Counted from the first letter of the stretch, positions 27,212 through 35,334 are shown. The stretch is DNA of 64,000 bases from Halovenus rubra (GCF_026586665.1 NZ_JAODIY010000005.1:154298-218297); one strand, 5' to 3'. Translations and numbers: made by a program. Notes: a model not told the origin generated them from the sequence alone.

Positions 27212-28078
27212 TCAGCCAGCAGTTATTGGCCGGATAGCGATGCGTGTCAACGTGGAAAGACCAAGCGGGAAGACGACTGCCGTGACGGCAAAGACGCTCT
27301 GTAACGAGAGGATGTCGAAGCCAAGCCCACCAAACAAAAGTGGTGGAAGTAAGATAGTCCAGCTGCCAAAGACGAGTATACCGATTTCGGGGACGCTTTG
27401 CAGGAAGGCGATGACAAAGATGACACAGGCCGCAATAAAGAGGTTGATCCCAAGCGGAAATCGCGGGGTGAGCGCACCAAAGAGCAATACAGGATAAACG
27501 AGAAATGTCGTCCCAAGCAACACGAACGCGTGTTGGTTGCCAAAGAAACCATCAAACCCTAGTGCATCTACGCCCCGCTCGACTGCATACGCACGGTCGC
27601 TACTCCAGACGTGCCATGCCCTATCGTTCTGTCCGGACGACTCTGCTTGTGTACTCTCCTCGTCAGTGCGTGCCCATGCTGCCCCTGATCCAACATTTTC
27701 CGTGTTTGAAGTGGCTGTGCCCCGTGCCTGGCGCTTGCGTTCTCGGTTTCCGTAGGTGGCTTTTGTCCTGCTTTTGTTTCGTCTTTTATCTGTTTCACTG
27801 ACAGTCTCGCTCCAGTCGTCCGCTTTCGGCCCGGAGGTCGCTGTCTCGGTACTTGCACTGACGTAGGACTCGTGTCCCTGACGGTCATATCGCTTGCGCT
27901 CTGTTTGGTCAGTGAGTGTCTCCTTTGCTTCGATGAGTTCTTTGGTCTGCTCGCTGGCGTCGTCACTGTCGCTGACGTCCGGGTGTGACTCCTTGAGTCG
28001 CTCGCGGTATGCTTGCTGAATTTCTGCGGTCGACGCACTCTCGGATACCCCGAGCAACTCATAGTAACGCTCGGCCAT
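27212..28078 (-). CDS. J-domain membrane protein
   Basis: A 288-residue protein. Residues 1-65 are a J domain with the HPD motif (ESHPDVSDSD) that stimulates DnaK-type Hsp70 ATPase. Residues 65-175 are charged linker. The C-terminal 110 residues hold about four membrane helices. It lacks the Gly/Phe and zinc-finger regions of DnaJ, so it is a membrane-tethered co-chaperone rather than DnaJ itself. It is convergent with menD and 114 bases downstream of sufU on the same strand. Confidence 0.82.
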   Translation of the reverse strand: MAERYYELLGVSESASTAEIQQAYRERLKESHPDVSDSDDASEQTKELIEAKETLTDQTERKRYDRQGHESYVSASTETATSGPKADDWSETVSETDKRRNKSRTKATYGNRERKRQARGTATSNTENVGSGAAWARTDEESTQAESSGQNDRAWHVWSSDRAYAVERGVDALGFDGFFGNQHAFVLLGTTFLVYPVLLFGALTPRFPLGINLFIAACVIFVIAFLQSVPEIGILVFGSWTILLPPLLFGGLGFDILSLQSVFAVTAVVFPLGLSTLTRIAIRPITAG

Positions 28079-28192
28079 TCGAAACTATATGTATTCAGTA
28101 GCAGGCTCTGCGGTAAAAATACTACTGACACACCAGTCCTCGGTCAATCTGTGTAACGGAGTAAACCAAATACGTGGAGAAACTGCTGTGTC

Positions 28193-28618
28193 TTAGTCTT
28201 CGATGGTGGTCTTTTCGATGTCTGTCTCCTCGCCAAAGTAGATACTGGCGCCATCTTTGGCGACTTTTTCGGCGAGAACAGCACACTTGACACGCATCGG
28301 CGAGATATCGACCCCGAGCATTTCAGTCATGTCGTCGCGGTCCATCTCTTGTAGTTCGGGGATAGTCTTACCGACGAGCATCTCCGAAAGCATCGAGGCA
28401 GCGGCCTGCGAGATTGCACAGCCGTCGCCTCGGAACGCGAGGTTTTCGATGACCTCATCTTCGTCGTCGAGTTGCACGTCGACTTCGATCGTGTCACCAC
28501 ACATCGGATTTTCGCCGACGTGGGTGAACGTCGGCTCCTCTAGCTCTCCGTAGTTCCGCGGGTTCTTGTAGTGGTCCAAAATCTGCTGTCGGTACATGTC
28601 GGAGCCGCCTATTCCCAT
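28193..28618 (-). CDS. sufU: Iron-sulfur cluster scaffold SufU/IscU-like
   Basis: A 141-residue scaffold with the three conserved cysteines in NPMCGD, GDGCAISQAAASML and RVKCAVL, plus the N-terminal YRQQILDHYKNPRN. The spacing fits SufU, which works with SufS, rather than classical IscU. It assembles Fe-S clusters or relays sulfur in the cytoplasm. No other suf genes are adjacent. Confidence 0.88.
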   Translation of the reverse strand: MGIGGSDMYRQQILDHYKNPRNYGELEEPTFTHVGENPMCGDTIEVDVQLDDEDEVIENLAFRGDGCAISQAAASMLSEMLVGKTIPELQEMDRDDMTEMLGVDISPMRVKCAVLAEKVAKDGASIYFGEETDIEKTTIED

Positions 28619-28727
28619 AGCTATCTTTTCTTTGTGTCGGTGACAGTAAAAGAGTTCCGTCAGGGGCTTTTCTGGGTGATACCGATGCGATAGAGTTTAG
28701 TTCGATGACCCAGTATGCCCGGACAGC

Positions 28728-28802
28728 GGGCCTGTAGCTCAGTTTGGTAAGAGCCCCCGGCTCATAACCGGGTATGCGGTGGTTCAAATCCGCCCGGGCC
28801 CA
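28728..28802 (+). tRNA. tRNA with CAT anticodon (elongator Met or tRNA-Ile2)
   Basis: Seventy-five bases with acceptor stem GGGCCTG/CGGGCCC, discriminator A28802, T arm GGTGG-TTCAAAT-CCGCC and anticodon loop CTCATAA in a CCGG-type stem. It lacks the features of haloarchaeal initiator tRNA. The GGGCC...GTAGCTCAG body and the absence of an intron (Haloferax elongator tRNA-Met carries one) are reasons to consider tRNA-Ile2, whose C34 is modified to agmatidine. The anticodon alone cannot decide. Confidence 0.88.
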
Positions 28803-28966
28803 CTCCCATTTTACCCGACGACTGACCCACTTACCTCCGGGTATAGCGGGTCTGAAATGCTATAATTCGGCAGATTCACGTTCTCAGAATCGGCCGAAAA
28901 ATGTTACGTTCACTCACTCGGCTACCGATTACAACACCGTCGGGCGATTAGCGTTAGCCGAAGGCG

Positions 28967-29206
28967 ATGGCCGTGAGTAAAGCGGTCACCGGAGAGGTTG
29001 AGCAGGATGTCTCCGAGACTGTCGTGAGAAACCGGTCTCGATACGCCGATCTACTCCACCGCCCGGACCCTGACAGCGACGACACGCGCCCGGCGTGTCC
29101 GACTCGGGAATCAGAGAAAGAGTACACGACCGTTCCGGCCGCCGCCTACTTGGGGCACTACAAGCTCTGTGGGAATCCAGCGTGTTTCGGGGGTGATTGG
29201 CGGTGA
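28967..29206 (+). CDS. Virus-like small zinc-finger protein
   Basis: A 79-residue protein of a type I associate with haloarchaeal proviruses and integrated elements. It has a charged N-terminal helix, then RPACPTRESEKEYTTVP, then YKLCGNPACFGG, giving a Cys-x(n)-Cys-x4-Cys arrangement that could bind zinc. No function is known. It lies 164 bases after the CAT tRNA and its stop overlaps the next start (GTGA). The segment reads as an element remnant at a tRNA; no integrase remains. Confidence 0.55.
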   Translation: MAVSKAVTGEVEQDVSETVVRNRSRYADLLHRPDPDSDDTRPACPTRESEKEYTTVPAAAYLGHYKLCGNPACFGGDWR

Positions 29207-29599
29207 CTTACCAGTCGCCGCTGTTCAACTTCGAGGATGACTTGGCGGAACTGACCGACGCCGAGCGTGAAGTCTACCAAGCCGTTGAACAGGACGGTAT
29301 CGGTCCACGACCGTTTCCACGAGGTGACACAATCCGGCGTTATCGTAGAACAGACTGGCGACCAGTACACGATAACCGTCACCGACCAGAATACCGAACT
29401 GGACGGTGGACGCGAAAAGTCCCAAGTAGACGCGCTTGCCCGTGCGAAGCGCATCTGTGACGAATACGGTGTTGAGGTGCTGTTCAAATACGAGCGTACA
29501 GGGTCGCGGTGGCGGCGAGTGCCGTCGTCGATGAGTCGTCACTGCCGCCCAGACAGCCCCCAAGGAGGCCGCCACCGAGAATTGCCCCACTGCCTTTGA
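29203..29599 (+). pseudogene. Frameshifted virus-like gene (HTH-type start, DUF2188-like end)
   Basis: It starts at GTG 29203 overlapping the gene before. The first part reads DDLAELTDAEREVYQAVEQDG, resembling the N-terminus of a sigma-factor-like HTH, then runs into junk. A second frame supplies SVHDRFHEVTQSG, then YTITVTDQ and ALARAKRICDEYGVEVLFKYE, which reads as genuine protein. One shift near 29290-29310 would join them, or two genes have been fused by deletion. The end runs into the antisense remnant of a lipoprotein gene. Confidence 0.45.
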
Positions 29600-29640
29600 T
29601 AGCATCTCTGCGTTCGGTACTTCGTGTTGAATCGCGGCAC
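29503..29640 (-). pseudogene. N-terminal remnant of a third iron-siderophore binding protein
   Basis: Read on the minus strand, this stretch gives STERRDAIKGSGAILGGGLLGGCLGG followed by a Ser/Thr/Asp linker (shown here only in key part). That is the Tat-lipobox start seen in the two intact genes upstream (RRDYVKYGGAIIGGSLLAGC). No in-frame ATG remains and the sequence after about 45 codons is replaced by the virus-like segment. The fragment follows the stop of the gene at 29655 by 15 bases, as expected for a third operon member. Confidence 0.6.
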
Positions 29641-29641
29641 T

Positions 29642-29649
29642 GTTTTTTT
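29642..29649 (+). terminator. Oligo-T tract
   Basis: Eight consecutive T on the + strand, downstream of the virus-like reading frames; suited to ending their transcription. Confidence 0.4.
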
Positions 29650-29654
29650 TATCG

Positions 29655-30896
29655 TTAGAACTTTCCGTTGATGATGTTCGCGACCCGCTCACGGTCGAAC
29701 AGCCGTTCGTCGACCGGGATTTCCGGATAGGAGTCTTCGCTTCCATCGGCGGGCCACTCTCCGAAGATGTCCGGATACAGCTGTTTCGCCGTCATCTCAA
29801 GTTGGAACAGATGCATTAGGGGTCCCTGGAACGGCGTCCCGGAACTGTACACGCGGTCGCTCTGTACGGCTGTGAGTTCGCTTCCGACGGAGTGGTCTTC
29901 CAGCGTCTTGCGAATCGCAGCCACGTCGAAAAAGCCGCTGATACCCTGACTGTGGAGGATTACGTCCGGGTTGGCTGCCAGCATCGCTTCATAGTCGAGG
30001 CGTCCGTCTTCGTTCTCGTTGTATGTCTGGTCGCTGTCGGCGAATGCATCCTGAACACCGAACGGTCGGAGGTGAGCTTTGGCGAACCCAGGGTTATTCA
30101 ATTTGTAGGGGCGGAACGTACCGTCACTAAACACGATGAGGCCGACCGTCGGTCGCTCGGACTCCGGCGGGAGGTTCGCCCGAATCCTGCCGTACAGTTC
30201 CTCATACTCAGACCGAAACGCCTCGAACCGTCGGCCCTCGCGGAAGACCCCAGCGACCCGCTCCGAGAGTTCCCACAGGGTGTAATATCGGTAGTCCTCG
30301 CGACAGCCTTCGGGTGGCTGCGTGTGCTCACGGCTGTAGCGGTTTCCGAACCAGGGTCCGATATTTTCTCGCACCTCTTCGATGTCCTCTTGCTCCCAGT
30401 TCTGTGCGAAACTCCTCAGCCAGCACGGGTCCTGAAAGTGGACGTCCGCATCAAGGTCGTAGAACAGTTCCTTGTCGACTCCGTCGCTCCACGCTGCTCT
30501 GAGGTCATCACTCTCGATCGACGCCCCATCGATGGCGTCATAGTAGTAGTTCATCGATGTCACGTACGCGTCGGGAGCCCCGAGTGACGCGATGGCGTCC
30601 CTGTGACCGAACGCAACCGCCATGTCGGCGTAGTGCGGACTGTATGCGTAGGCCGTCTCAGGGACCTCCTCGAAGATCACCTCGCCCATCGGCGCCATCC
30701 GTACCGAGTAGGTATCTTCGGTCGCGGTCTGGGTGGGTGTCGCAGTGTCGGTGCCCGTCTCCGACGGGGTGGGCGTCCCCTCCGAGCTGGAGTCGCTGGT
30801 ACAGCCAGCCAGCAAGCTACCGCCGATGATGGCCCCGCCATACTTCACGTAGTCTCTGCGCGTCGGTGCCTCGGTGGTTTCGGTGTCGTCGTTCAT
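29655..30896 (-). CDS. Iron-siderophore type ABC substrate-binding lipoprotein
   Basis: A 413-residue protein with a Tat signal (TRRDYVKYGG) and lipobox LAGC, followed by a Ser/Thr-rich linker and a TroA-like binding domain. Key segments are VIFEEVPETAYAYSPHYADMAVAFGH, WLRSFAQNWEQEDIEEVREN and IGPWFGNRYSREH, each in part shared with its neighbour. It should capture ferric siderophore or a related metal chelate for an ABC importer encoded elsewhere. It starts 2 bases after the stop of its paralogue at 30899 and so shares its promoter. ATG 30896 begins the signal peptide. Confidence 0.82.
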   Translation of the reverse strand: MNDDTETTEAPTRRDYVKYGGAIIGGSLLAGCTSDSSSEGTPTPSETGTDTATPTQTATEDTYSVRMAPMGEVIFEEVPETAYAYSPHYADMAVAFGHRDAIASLGAPDAYVTSMNYYYDAIDGASIESDDLRAAWSDGVDKELFYDLDADVHFQDPCWLRSFAQNWEQEDIEEVRENIGPWFGNRYSREHTQPPEGCREDYRYYTLWELSERVAGVFREGRRFEAFRSEYEELYGRIRANLPPESERPTVGLIVFSDGTFRPYKLNNPGFAKAHLRPFGVQDAFADSDQTYNENEDGRLDYEAMLAANPDVILHSQGISGFFDVAAIRKTLEDHSVGSELTAVQSDRVYSSGTPFQGPLMHLFQLEMTAKQLYPDIFGEWPADGSEDSYPEIPVDERLFDRERVANIINGKF

Positions 30897-30898
30897 TG

Positions 30899-32116
30899 TT
30901 AGAGATCTCCGTTGATGATGTTCGCTACACGCTGGTGGTTGAACAGTTGTTCTTCGGGCGAGAAGTCGGGATACAGGCCGCCATCGTATGACGGCCATTC
31001 ACCGAATTGCTCGGGATACAGCTCCTTGGCGGCCATTTCCAGCTGGAAGAGGTTCAGAATCGGACCCTCGTATTGGATCGCCTGCGGGTGGATCCTATCG
31101 TTCTCGACTGCCGGAATCTCTTGTGTAACCGGATCGTTTTTGAGTTCGTTCTCGATCTCGACCCAGTTTCCACGCTCTCCCATCGAACCGGTGCGGAGAA
31201 TGACGTCCGGCTCGGCCGCGACGAGCGTTTCCCGATCGATCCGTTGGAACCGTTGAAGATCCGGGAAGGCATCGTTCGCTCTGAGCGGGCGGGTACTCGA
31301 ACGATAGAACCCTGGGGCATTCAGGCTGTACGCCCAGATTCCGTCGCTCAGGCCGGTCCGGGCGATATGTACGTGTGCCGTCCGTGGACGTTCCTTCTGT
31401 GGCGGGAGGTTCGATTGGATGGTCGAGATGAGATTCGAGTGGATCTCCGAAAGTGCCTGATACCGTCGCTCTTCCTGGAATACCTTCGAGACTTTCTCGA
31501 AGATCTCCCAGAGCGTGTAGTACTGGTACTCGTCGGCCCACGGTTGCGGAGCTTCTCTGTGTTGCCCGCTGAGTGTGTTTCCGAACCAGGGGCCGATGTT
31601 CTCGCGGACTTCTTCGATGTCCGCTGTGTCCCAACTGTCCATCTGCGCGGCGACGTACGCCGGATCCGTGAGGTGAATGTCGCTATCGAGATTATAGAGT
31701 GTCTCTTTGCCCGCATTCCAAGAATTGGCGAGATCCGACCAGTCGACGGAAACGCCATCGAGGCGTTCGAGGAATATTGGGTAGAGCTTGTCGAAGTCCT
31801 CTTGGGTGTACATCGCATTAATGGCGTCGCCGTATCCGAGTGCGAGTGCCATATCGGCGTGATGGACGAGGACAGTGAAGATGCTCTGTGGGGGTTCCTC
31901 AAATTCGACCGTCCCGACAGGCGACATCGTCACTGAATATGACTCGTCCTCAGCCGTTGTCTGAGAACCAGTGGTTTCGTTTGTGTCGGTCGAAGTGGAT
32001 GCTGGATCAGTATTGCCCGAGCAGCCGGCGAGAAGACTGCCGCCGATGATGGCCCCGCCGTACTTCATGTAGTCCCTGCGCTTCGGTGCCTCGTAATGTT
32101 CTGAATCGTCTGCCAT
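30899..32116 (-). CDS. Iron-siderophore type ABC substrate-binding lipoprotein
   Basis: A 405-residue paralogue of the next gene. It has a Tat signal (KRRDYMKYGG) with lipobox LAGC, a Thr-rich linker and a TroA-like domain with VEFEEPPQSIF, HHADMALALGYGD, DIEEVRENIGPWFGN and LFQLEMAAKELYPEQFGEWP. It is the first gene of a tandem set. The promoter holds a palindrome between TATA box and start, which suggests iron repression. No permease or ATPase gene is adjacent, so the transporter is assembled in trans. Confidence 0.83.
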   Translation of the reverse strand: MADDSEHYEAPKRRDYMKYGGAIIGGSLLAGCSGNTDPASTSTDTNETTGSQTTAEDESYSVTMSPVGTVEFEEPPQSIFTVLVHHADMALALGYGDAINAMYTQEDFDKLYPIFLERLDGVSVDWSDLANSWNAGKETLYNLDSDIHLTDPAYVAAQMDSWDTADIEEVRENIGPWFGNTLSGQHREAPQPWADEYQYYTLWEIFEKVSKVFQEERRYQALSEIHSNLISTIQSNLPPQKERPRTAHVHIARTGLSDGIWAYSLNAPGFYRSSTRPLRANDAFPDLQRFQRIDRETLVAAEPDVILRTGSMGERGNWVEIENELKNDPVTQEIPAVENDRIHPQAIQYEGPILNLFQLEMAAKELYPEQFGEWPSYDGGLYPDFSPEEQLFNHQRVANIINGDL

Positions 32117-32120
32117 ACTG

Positions 32121-32136
32121 TTTAGGCCAGCCTAAA
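32121..32136. promoter_or_regulatory. Iron-box-like operator of the siderophore-binding genes
   Basis: TTTAGGC-CA-GCCTAAA is a perfect 7-base inverted repeat. It fills the space between a TATA box (ATTTTAAG on the minus strand, 32139-32146) and the ATG at 32116. A bound dimer would block transcription start. The TTAGG half-site resembles DtxR/Idr-type iron regulator sites, and the regulated genes are siderophore-binding proteins. Similar boxes recur at 53341 and 53375. Confidence 0.7.
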
Positions 32137-32168
32137 CTCTTAAAATGGTTTTGAAACTCCGACAGCCT

Positions 32169-32293
32169 GTTCTGTTGAATAGTCCTCTCTGAGTGAGGGT
32201 TGAGCGTCTTCAGCTCTGAGATCGCGGGGCTCACCCACTCACGAGCAGGCCCAAATTCAACTGGTATAGCCAACCACCGCTATTCAACAGAGC
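32169..32293. mobile_element. Short inverted-repeat element (MITE-like)
   Basis: TCTGTTGAATAG (32171-32182) and its exact complement (32280-32291) face each other 97 bases apart. With one mismatch the match extends outward by two bases on each side. There is no coding capacity inside. It resembles the terminal inverted repeats of an insertion sequence with the transposase lost. No clear target duplication is seen. The rest of 32137-32478 holds nothing recognisable. Confidence 0.5.
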
Positions 32294-32478
32294 ACCTACA
32301 ACAGGAAAGAGAGACTTCCATGCATGATTGTGAAGAAGAATATGGCTCCGATGGCGCCAATGGGGGAGTGTTTCCAGAGTGTCGAGAAGTCGCCAGCCTT
32401 GACTTTTGCCACTAAATCGGCAGCTCTAAGCTTTGATAATCACCTTGAGACATGTGGATAGCCAGTTCGAAAAACAGA

Positions 32479-32721
32479 TTACTCTTCTTCGTCGGGTTGG
32501 CGGACAACGATACCGACGAGTTTGCTAGCCAACAGTGCTGGCAAATCGCTGGGTGTCGTGATGTACTGGTCGGCGACGACCATCGCGAATGCCACACCAA
32601 GTAGTGTGGCTCCGATTGTAAGATTGCCGTCAATGAGGACTCCTGCACCAGCAAATGCGGGCGGAATCGCAACGAGAGCAATTGTCACCCACCCGAACAT
32701 CTCTAGAATCCCTCGTGCCAT
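32479..32721 (-). CDS. Small membrane protein
   Basis: An 80-residue protein with two hydrophobic helices (GWVTIALVAIPPAFAGAGVLI and a second around TIGATLLGVAFAMVVAD) and an acidic C-terminus (RQPDEEE). No named function is recognised; haloarchaeal genomes carry similar short membrane proteins. ATG 32721 was chosen over 32748 because GGAG sits 5 bases upstream. It stands alone between the inverted-repeat element and the HEPN-like gene. Confidence 0.6.
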   Translation of the reverse strand: MARGILEMFGWVTIALVAIPPAFAGAGVLIDGNLTIGATLLGVAFAMVVADQYITTPSDLPALLASKLVGIVVRQPDEEE

Positions 32722-32876
32722 TAACACTCCTAAATGTGGGGTAGACATACGGTTAACGCTCTCTTGACCTCTTGGACTGCGATACCTCGCTGATGCGTTT
32801 ACCTACTCAATTTCGGGGCCCAGTGTAGTGCGATGCGTCCAAAAACCCGTCTCTTGAAATGAGTAATACAGACGAT

Positions 32877-33671
32877 TCACTCATCGAGAAGAGCGTTACA
32901 GTCGGCCGCAAGCTTAGTCGCCCTCTCAATTGCTGCCGCTAGGGCTGTTGCGTCCTCGGTTTGATGCACTAATGAGCGATTTGCGTGCATCACGTTGTTC
33001 CGGTATCTCGCTATTGAGTCGAAACAGTCTCTGCAACTGTTTTTCGAGGTGAATCCCAGTCCGGTTCGCAGACGGCTGATGTTGGTAACAACTACCTTCA
33101 GGTCCGTCAAATTCATAAACTCGCTTAGATGAAGCTCCGTGTTCGCATCCTGCTCTTCACGCCAGCGTTTGATAGCTCGTGTTGTGTTGCGGTTGTCAGC
33201 ATAAACCTCAGCTAACTCGGCGCTCCCAAATTCGCTTTCGAGAAACCTGGATACCGAGTTGGCTACCTTCGCAAAATAGGGATACAGCCGCTGTTTAGCA
33301 ACACGGCTGTTTAGATCCGCGAGAGTCATGAATCTGTAACAGGCCGTATCTGGATGGGTGACAATTACGAATGGATACTCGGTCAGGACGTTAAGACAGC
33401 GTAGCACAGTGCTCTCATACGAGACGTGTTGGGCACGGTCAACTTGGTTTACCGTATCATCGGCAACGTCAAGATACTCTCGCAAGTCGTACGGCCGTAC
33501 CGGGACGTAGTCATAGCTTTTCGAGAGAAAGCGCTGTCGTTCGCGCCGCCGTTGTTCTGTGTGCTCCACATCAGTCTTTGCGACGAATTCAATCGGTGAA
33601 CTGATATCCTGTGCAGGAACCTCATTCGGATAGATGACGACTTCTTCAACGGCCTCGCTATCCCAGTACAT
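32877..33671 (-). CDS. Uncharacterised protein with C-terminal HEPN-like domain
   Basis: A 264-residue protein without a recognised name. The N-terminal 110 residues (DYVPVRPYDLREYLDVADD, VLTEYPFVIVTH) may be a degenerate CBS-like or ligand-sensing region. The C-terminal part is helical and contains R224-N-N-V-M-H229 in a RYRNNVMHANRSL context, the Rx4-6H motif of HEPN RNase domains, in the SWT1-like style. Two cysteines (NSCRDC) precede it. The gene looks isolated and its bases look more AT-rich than its neighbours, consistent with transfer. A defence or stress ribonuclease is possible but inferred. Confidence 0.6.
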   Translation of the reverse strand: MYWDSEAVEEVVIYPNEVPAQDISSPIEFVAKTDVEHTEQRRRERQRFLSKSYDYVPVRPYDLREYLDVADDTVNQVDRAQHVSYESTVLRCLNVLTEYPFVIVTHPDTACYRFMTLADLNSRVAKQRLYPYFAKVANSVSRFLESEFGSAELAEVYADNRNTTRAIKRWREEQDANTELHLSEFMNLTDLKVVVTNISRLRTGLGFTSKNSCRDCFDSIARYRNNVMHANRSLVHQTEDATALAAAIERATKLAADCNALLDE

Positions 33672-33942
33672 CTGTTGTCATACTCGCAGGTGAACTGTAA
33701 AATAGATATGGTGGGTGTGTGTCTCGGAGTGATTAATAAAACGTTACTTCTGTCTGACACTGACTAACTCGATTGAGTATTTGGTTACAGAAAACTAAGT
33801 GAGTGACAGTATCTACCGTCAACACACCTGTTAGGACAGCATGGATAAGAAACGCTGAGCCAACGGTGAACGTTTTCAATACGCGGCCTCGGCAACCTCT
33901 AGTAAAAAACACTTCTACAATCTGTACCGCGAATGGTGATCG

Positions 33943-35058
33943 TCAGTTGTTAGATGAAGGCGTATTGTTTGGGAGTTCGTGTTCGGAGATGGTCGCCTCC
34001 GGACGGAGGAACTTTCGGTAGTCAAACTCAACCAGTTCATCATCATGAGCAGCCCGAGTCGGCCAGTCCGGGTTTGCAAGTGCACTTGTCGCAAGTGTCA
34101 GGAGGTCTGCACCGTCTTCGAGCGCACTGCGTGCGGCCTCGGGTGTTCCCAGCCCCCCGTTCGCGATGACAACTGTGTCGTCAGTAACGTACTCAACGGC
34201 AGCCTCTCCGAGCGAAAAGCCAGCCTCACCGAAAGAAGAGACTGTCGCGTCGGGCTCGGTCGTGTGTACGAAATCTGCGCCGGCAGCCGACAGTTCCTCG
34301 AAGAACACCGCCGCCGCGTCCTCTCCTTCTTTCCACTGGTGTTCAGTATCAGTCACCATCGTCTGTGAAATCCGAATGCCGACAACGAACTCTTCGGGGA
34401 CGGCATCCGCGACCGCAGAGACGACTTCGGCTGGATACCTGACACGTGCTTCTGGCCCACCACCGTACTCGTCATCGCGCTGGTTCATGGTTGACGAGAG
34501 GAATTCGTTAAGGAAATACCCGTTTGCACCGTGTATTTCGACACCGTCAAAGCCAGCCTCAGCAGCATTCTTGGCAGCTGAAACGAATCCTTCTCGCGCC
34601 GTGTCGAGGTCGTCGTGGGTTGCTTGCTCTGGCACTGGGTACGAGCCACTCCCGCCGTACGCTTCGGACTTTTCAGCCTCTGGCTGGACCGCCGAGGGCG
34701 CGATTGTCTCTTGTGGTTCGGAGGGTGGCATCCCCTGGTTTTGGGCCCCACAGTGCATCAACTGTGCAAAGATTGGTGACCCAGCATCGTGCACAGCGGC
34801 GACCACTGTCGACCACGCATCGACGTGGTCGGCAGTGACAAGTCCCGGTTGGCTCAGGTAGCCTTTGCTGTACGCGTTGTCAGTGTAGACTCCTTCTGTG
34901 ACGAGAAATGAAAACCCACCATCGGCGAATTTTGCGTAGTACTGCGCCATCTCGTCGGTCGCACACCCGTCTTCCGTCGCGCTTACCCGAGTCATCGGTG
35001 CCAGGCCGACACGATTGTCGAGCGTCAAATCTTTCAGCGACGTTGAGTCGAACAACAT
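33943..35058 (-). CDS. Old Yellow Enzyme family NADH:flavin oxidoreductase
   Basis: A 371-residue FMN-dependent TIM-barrel enzyme. Its hallmarks are RVGLAPMTRVSAT at the N-terminus, QLMHCGAQN near residue 105, and EIHGANGYFLNEFLSSTMNQR with the DDEYGG that follows near residue 175. A C-terminal phosphate-binding stretch VIANGGLGTPE lies near residue 300. It reduces activated alkenes with NAD(P)H; the physiological substrate is unknown. Same strand as the sensor kinase at 35335 but separated by a 276-base gap with a stem-loop. Confidence 0.88.
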   Translation of the reverse strand: MLFDSTSLKDLTLDNRVGLAPMTRVSATEDGCATDEMAQYYAKFADGGFSFLVTEGVYTDNAYSKGYLSQPGLVTADHVDAWSTVVAAVHDAGSPIFAQLMHCGAQNQGMPPSEPQETIAPSAVQPEAEKSEAYGGSGSYPVPEQATHDDLDTAREGFVSAAKNAAEAGFDGVEIHGANGYFLNEFLSSTMNQRDDEYGGGPEARVRYPAEVVSAVADAVPEEFVVGIRISQTMVTDTEHQWKEGEDAAAVFFEELSAAGADFVHTTEPDATVSSFGEAGFSLGEAAVEYVTDDTVVIANGGLGTPEAARSALEDGADLLTLATSALANPDWPTRAAHDDELVEFDYRKFLRPEATISEHELPNNTPSSNN

Positions 35059-35209
35059 GTCGATAGTAGCTATGTGTTTGACCGGAATAGTCCACTCGCT
35101 TTGTTCCTGCCAGAGCCAGCACCGCGACCATCGCAGTTATCGCTTTCAGAGACCCGTTTTACCCTCTCTCGCTATTGCCAACTCTGATTTGGTGGCGACC
35201 GATGGGAGT

Positions 35210-35250
35210 ACCGAAACGGTTCACGAGGGCTCTGCTTGACCCGTTTCGGT
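35210..35250. terminator. Ten-base-pair stem-loop, probable terminator
   Basis: ACCGAAACGG (35210-35219) pairs perfectly with CCGTTTCGGT (35241-35250) across a 21-base loop. It lies downstream of the sensor kinase at 35335 and upstream of the Old Yellow Enzyme gene, both on the minus strand. Archaeal termination usually needs only U-tracts, so an operator or processing role is also possible. Confidence 0.4.
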
Positions 35251-35334
35251 GTAGTTTGATTCAGTGACCGGTACTGTTAGTCACTGTCCGACTCAGTAAA
35301 CTTGCTAGCTGCTAAAACATCATAGCGTCCGTAG

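Noticed and set aside
29056..29075. Possible att repeat of the CAT tRNA 3' end (CCGCCCGGACCC against CCGCCCGGGCCC)
   Set aside because: It lies inside the virus-like coding frame, is only about 12 bases long with a mismatch, and no integrase is present.
33760..33942. Minus-strand frame with a hydrophobic segment (AFLIHAVLTGVLTV) between the HEPN-like and flavoenzyme genes
   Set aside because: No ATG, only a weak GTG start, no ribosome site and no recognisable family; it may be debris.
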